64,000 nucleotides of DNA from an uncultured Flavobacteriaceae bacterium. Its GTDB lineage: Bacteria > Bacteroidota > Bacteroidia > Flavobacteriales > Flavobacteriaceae. The position numbers were made by a program, and so were the translations under genes. Position 1 is the stretch's first letter; each line of letters starts with the position of its first letter. The DNA lies in contig CANKYF010000004.1 of NCBI GenBank assembly GCA_947487895.1, positions 248,001-312,000 of the forward strand, read 5' to 3'. This document shows, one piece after another, positions 61,102 to 64,000 of this stretch. The notes below the pieces were generated by a model. It was not told where the DNA came from. It did no database searches and worked only from the letters and a program-made list of their open reading frames with translations.

Positions 61102-61881
61102 TTATTGCGAAATATTTCCTGGAGTTCCAAAGTAACCGTTACCATTTAAATATGGATCTTCACTAGTTATATGGTAATGATAAATACCATTAGGAAAATC
61201 TTCTGTAGCAGATACGTGTCCATGATATTCATCTAAGTCGTCATTAGTAATAATTTGGTCGTTTTCCATTGATCCATATATTGGGAAGCCATCTGATAAT
61301 AGACCTAAAAATGCGTCATCTCCAAACTCACTTGTTAAATAAGTAGGCTCAATATGATAATGGTATTGACCTGTTCTTTGAGGATGCCCTAACCATTGGT
61401 CAAAAGAATCAATCTCATTAGTAAGTGGCTGATCTGGACCTGCATATTGATTAAAAAACACGACTCCATTTCTAGCTATACCAATAGGTCCTAAACCTGT
61501 TGCTTCTTTATTATTGGCCTCTTGTGGATTTAGAGTTATAGTAAATACAATATTTTGAGTTGAAATTCTATTAGGATTTAGGTTAAATTGATTATTTGTG
61601 CCATTATAATCTTCATGTAAAGCATTTGTCTCTGGCCAATAAGGACTGGTATGATTTGGTAAATCTTGTGTGGTGAAAGTCACTGTATTTCCATTTACTT
61701 CATAAGACAATCCTGTTCCAGAAAATTTTGAAAGAATTGTGCTTATATCATAATTAGTTTGAACTGGTGTTTCAGTATCATCTTCTTGTCCGTCATTACC
61801 AGAATCGTCACTTCCTGAACAAGCATTAAAAATTAATATTAAAACAGCGGCTAAGAACAATAGATTTTTTTGTGGCTTCAT
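61102..61881 (-). CDS. YHYH domain lipoprotein
   Basis: A 259-residue lipoprotein (lipobox FNAC, then SGSDD, a likely surface-export signal). The YHYH domain contains the motif twice: GQYHYHIEP and GIYHYHITSE. The His-rich sites are expected to bind copper or another metal. It leads a minus-strand run with a MORN protein, an SCO copper-type protein and a propeller lipoprotein, consistent with a periplasmic or surface copper system. No -7 element of the standard form is clear upstream. Confidence 0.87.
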   Translation of the reverse strand: MKPQKNLLFLAAVLILIFNACSGSDDSGNDGQEDDTETPVQTNYDISTILSKFSGTGLSYEVNGNTVTFTTQDLPNHTSPYWPETNALHEDYNGTNNQFNLNPNRISTQNIVFTITLNPQEANNKEATGLGPIGIARNGVVFFNQYAGPDQPLTNEIDSFDQWLGHPQRTGQYHYHIEPTYLTSEFGDDAFLGLLSDGFPIYGSMENDQIITNDDLDEYHGHVSATEDFPNGIYHYHITSEDPYLNGNGYFGTPGNISQ

Positions 61882-61952
61882 ACTTTTGAATTTTTATTTT
61901 AGGACTATATAAATATCAAAAGGTTTAATCTGTTTTCCAAATCTTTATTATT

Positions 61953-61960
61953 TACCTTTG
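61953..61960 (+). promoter_or_regulatory. Candidate -7 element that settles the methyltransferase start
   Basis: TACCTTTG fits TAnnTTTG and overlaps the in-frame TTG at 61958, so the ATG at 61979 must be the start. Confidence 0.55.
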
Positions 61961-61978
61961 CGACTTATTTATTTCAAG

Positions 61979-63190
61979 ATGCGACTACACAGAAATTTAT
62001 GCTTTGCGGTTATTGATGGTTTAACTTCAATTTTTAATGACGATGAATATGCAGATAAAGTTATCCAGCAATTATTAAAACGCGATAAACGTTGGGGGAG
62101 CAGAGACCGTGGTTTTGTAGCTGAAACCACTTATGACATTGTACGTTGGAAACGTTTGTATGCAGAGATAGCGGAGGTTAAAGAACCTTTCAACCGTGAT
62201 AATCTGTGGCGTATGTTTGCCGTTTGGGCTACCTTAAAAGGCATTAAGTTACCAGATTGGAAATACTTTGAAAACACACCAACAAGAAAAATTAAAGGAC
62301 GTTTTGATGAGCTCTCTAAAATTAGAAAATTTAGAGAATCTATTCCAGATTGGATTGATGACATTGGTGTTGAAGAATTAGGAGAAACTAAGTGGACTAA
62401 AGAAATAGCGATTCAAAACAAACAAGCTGATGTTATTTTAAGAGTAAATACGCTTAAAACCACAAAAGAAGAATTACAAAACTCACTATTTGATCAAGAC
62501 ATCAATACAGAATTTATAAAAGGGTACCCTTCTGCCTTAAAACTCAGTGAACGTGCTAACGTGTTTGTAACAGATGCCTTTAAAAAAGGCCTATTTGAAG
62601 TTCAAGATGCGTCTTCGCAATTGGTAGCAGACATGTTAGATGTAAAACCTGGACTTAAAGTAGTTGATACATGTGCTGGCGCTGGTGGTAAAACATTGCA
62701 TATTGCTTCTTTAATGGAAAACAAAGGGCAAATTATTGCCATGGATATCTACGAAAGTAAACTTAAAAAACTTAAGGTCAGAGCCAGACGTAATGGTGTC
62801 CATAATGTTGATTTACGAGTAATAGACTCAACTAAGCCTATTAAAAAATTACATAATAAGGCAGACCGTGTTTTAATTGATGCCCCTTGTTCTGGTTTGG
62901 GTGTGTTACGTAGAAACCCTGATGCTAAATGGAAATTAGAGCCACAGTTTTTAGATCAAATTAGAGGAATTCAGCAAGATATTTTACAGCGGTACTCTAA
63001 AATAGTTAAATCTGGAGGTAAATTGGTATATGCTACTTGCTCTGTGTTACCTTCTGAAAATGAAAATCAGGTGAACGCTTTCTTAGAATCTGAAGCTGGT
63101 AAAGAATTTACGTTTGTAAAAGACAAAAAGGTTTTAGCTCACAAATCTGGTTTTGATGGGTTTTATATGGCGTTATTGGAGCGGCATTAA
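61979..63190 (+). CDS. RsmB/NOP2-family rRNA cytosine methyltransferase
   Basis: A 403-residue m5C methyltransferase. Start at the ATG at 61979 (MRLHRNLCFAVIDGL), because a promoter-like -7 element overlaps the longer frame. The N-terminal helical domain (about 1-140) matches RsmB/NusB-like parts. The catalytic domain has the SAM motif VVDTCAGAGGKTLHIA, DAPCSGLGVLRRNPDAKW (motif IV Cys) and VYATCSVLPSENENQ (motif VI nucleophile Cys). It methylates cytosine in 16S or other RNA; the exact position is not deducible. It is a single gene with its own promoter. Confidence 0.88.
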   Translation: MRLHRNLCFAVIDGLTSIFNDDEYADKVIQQLLKRDKRWGSRDRGFVAETTYDIVRWKRLYAEIAEVKEPFNRDNLWRMFAVWATLKGIKLPDWKYFENTPTRKIKGRFDELSKIRKFRESIPDWIDDIGVEELGETKWTKEIAIQNKQADVILRVNTLKTTKEELQNSLFDQDINTEFIKGYPSALKLSERANVFVTDAFKKGLFEVQDASSQLVADMLDVKPGLKVVDTCAGAGGKTLHIASLMENKGQIIAMDIYESKLKKLKVRARRNGVHNVDLRVIDSTKPIKKLHNKADRVLIDAPCSGLGVLRRNPDAKWKLEPQFLDQIRGIQQDILQRYSKIVKSGGKLVYATCSVLPSENENQVNAFLESEAGKEFTFVKDKKVLAHKSGFDGFYMALLERH

Positions 63191-63219
63191 GCACTGTATT
63201 TATAAAACTTATTATTGTT

Positions 63220-63248
63220 TTGTCATTCTGAACTTGATTCAGAATCTC
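63220..63248 (+). repeat. Dispersed 29-base hairpin repeat, copy B
   Basis: The core is TTCTGAACTTGATTCAGAA, a perfect 7-bp hairpin. It matches copy A at 26 of 29 positions, including a paired change in the stem. It lies in the gap after the methyltransferase gene. Confidence 0.7.
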
Positions 63249-63268
63249 ATCTTACATATCTTAACTTC

Positions 63269-63547
63269 ATGGAAAATAAACATGAAAAAATAAAATTAAA
63301 AGAAATAGATCGAGAATATTGGAAGTTTATTCTTTATGAAACTCCTGATGAAAAATGGATTGGCTATTTTACTTATTCTCCAATAAGTTTTGTTGATTTA
63401 TCAATGTACATTATTCTATCAAATGAAGAAAAACTTAAAGCAAAAAAGAATAGAGATTATTTAATAGAACTATCTGAAAATGTTCGAAATAACTACAAGA
63501 AATATCTGAAAAAATCTATAGACGAAGAAAATTTCATTATTTCTTAG
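63269..63547 (+). CDS. Small protein of unknown function
   Basis: A 92-residue cytoplasmic protein starting at the ATG at 63269 (MENKHEKIKLKEI). A longer frame begins at a TTG at 63215 but reads straight through the dispersed repeat, so it is not the start. The protein is basic and has aromatic-rich text (EYWKFILYETPDEKWIGYFTYSP). I recognise no family. It ends nine bases before the kinase gene, so the two may be co-transcribed. Confidence 0.65.
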   Translation: MENKHEKIKLKEIDREYWKFILYETPDEKWIGYFTYSPISFVDLSMYIILSNEEKLKAKKNRDYLIELSENVRNNYKKYLKKSIDEENFIIS

Positions 63548-63556
63548 TTTTGCTTT

Positions 63557-64000
63557 ATGCTTGACCATTTAAAATCTCACTTATCTAATCTGTTAAGTAA
63601 TACTATCATAAAAGTATCTTCCATTTCAGGCGGTAATATATCTGAAGCTTTTCTAATTACAACTGAAAACCAAAAGTACTTTCTTAAAACAAACATTTAT
63701 GATAAGTACAACATGTTTAAATTAGAGGTAGAAGGTCTTCAAGCCATTGCAAACACCAACACCATTACTACTCCAAAAATTTATCATGTGGGTACTTATG
63801 ATACTTCGTCATATTTAATCATGGAATGGATTGAAACCAAATCACCAACTGATAAAGACTTTGAAAACCTAGGAAAACAGTTAGCGGAACTACACAAAAC
63901 AACGACAACTCAATTTGGTTTTGATAATAACAATTATATAGGAAGCCTCAACCAATCTAATAACCAGAAGTCAAATTGGAAAGATTTCTATATTAAAGAA
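63557..64000 (+). CDS. Fructosamine kinase family protein, 5' part
   Basis: The frame is open from the ATG at 63557 to the window end (148 residues). ISGGNISEAFLITTENQKYFLKTN is the glycine-rich loop and ATP-binding Lys of a protein-kinase-like fold; VEGLQAIANTNTITTPKIYHVG and YLIMEWIETKSPTD continue it, and TTTTQFGFDNNNYIGSLNQSN is characteristic of fructosamine kinase. The enzyme phosphorylates ketoamines on glycated proteins or amino acids so that they decay. The catalytic C-lobe lies beyond the window. Confidence 0.85.
   Translation, partial: MLDHLKSHLSNLLSNTIIKVSSISGGNISEAFLITTENQKYFLKTNIYDKYNMFKLEVEGLQAIANTNTITTPKIYHVGTYDTSSYLIMEWIETKSPTDKDFENLGKQLAELHKTTTTQFGFDNNNYIGSLNQSNNQKSNWKDFYIKE

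Overview
The window is a chromosomal segment of an AT-rich member of the Bacteroidota, most likely a marine-type Flavobacteriaceae. The signs are: promoters of the Bacteroidota form TAnnTTTG (the best with a TTG about 18-19 bases upstream), a type IX secretion sorting domain on a large secreted protein, two ECF sigma / FecR / STN-domain TonB receptor cassettes, many lipoproteins, and families such as DUF4199, DUF5777, the GlmU-like family and short COG2388-type acetyltransferases. I see no tRNA, rRNA, insertion sequence, prophage or CRISPR array.

Layout. 1-4.1 kb: cobalamin block (end of cobS, cobC, and a BtuFCD-type ABC importer). 4.3-9.5 kb: a small conserved protein, the first TonB receptor/FecR/sigma cassette (minus strand) and a short HTH regulator. 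9.8-14.7 kb: a 1135-residue T9SS-exported multidomain protein and rmuC. 14.7-16.7 kb: SatD / DUF3307 / thioesterase operon, preceded by six 20-base palindromes with an exact 28-base period. 16.7-24.3 kb: the second TonB receptor/FecR/sigma cassette, a divergent lipoprotein that shares a 30-base promoter-like repeat with the sigma-fecR gap, then an OB-fold / DUF5777 / haem lipoprotein / YceI block. 24.3-36.0 kb: a tightly overlapping run of a winged-helix nucleotidyltransferase, two B12-type radical SAM enzymes with a methyltransferase between them, a polytopic GT-C-like protein, two GT2 enzymes, a flippase-like ABC transporter and two GT4 enzymes. This is probably an undescribed glycolipid or polysaccharide pathway.

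36-64 kb is mostly core: carB without its allosteric domain, rpmH, a lytic transglycosylase, mtaB, an ABC pair with a peptide-type binding protein, YhhN, a GlmU-like protein, rpmE2, DUF4199, a dolichyl-phosphate-type GT2, a phosphohexomutase, an MsbA-like exporter, a third ECF sigma with a membrane partner and a Spy-like protein, a YHYH/MORN/SCO/propeller lipoprotein block, an RsmB/NOP2-type methyltransferase and the start of a fructosamine kinase.

How parts may work together (inference). The B12 importer and late cobalamin genes would supply the cofactor that the two B12-type radical SAM enzymes need. The second sigma factor probably drives both its own fecR-receptor pair and the divergent lipoprotein. 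The palindrome array probably controls the SatD operon. The most promising leads for new biology are the SatD operon with its array, the nucleotidyltransferase/radical-SAM/glycosyltransferase cluster, the duplicated ECF promoter, and a dispersed hairpin whose two copies show compensatory base changes.
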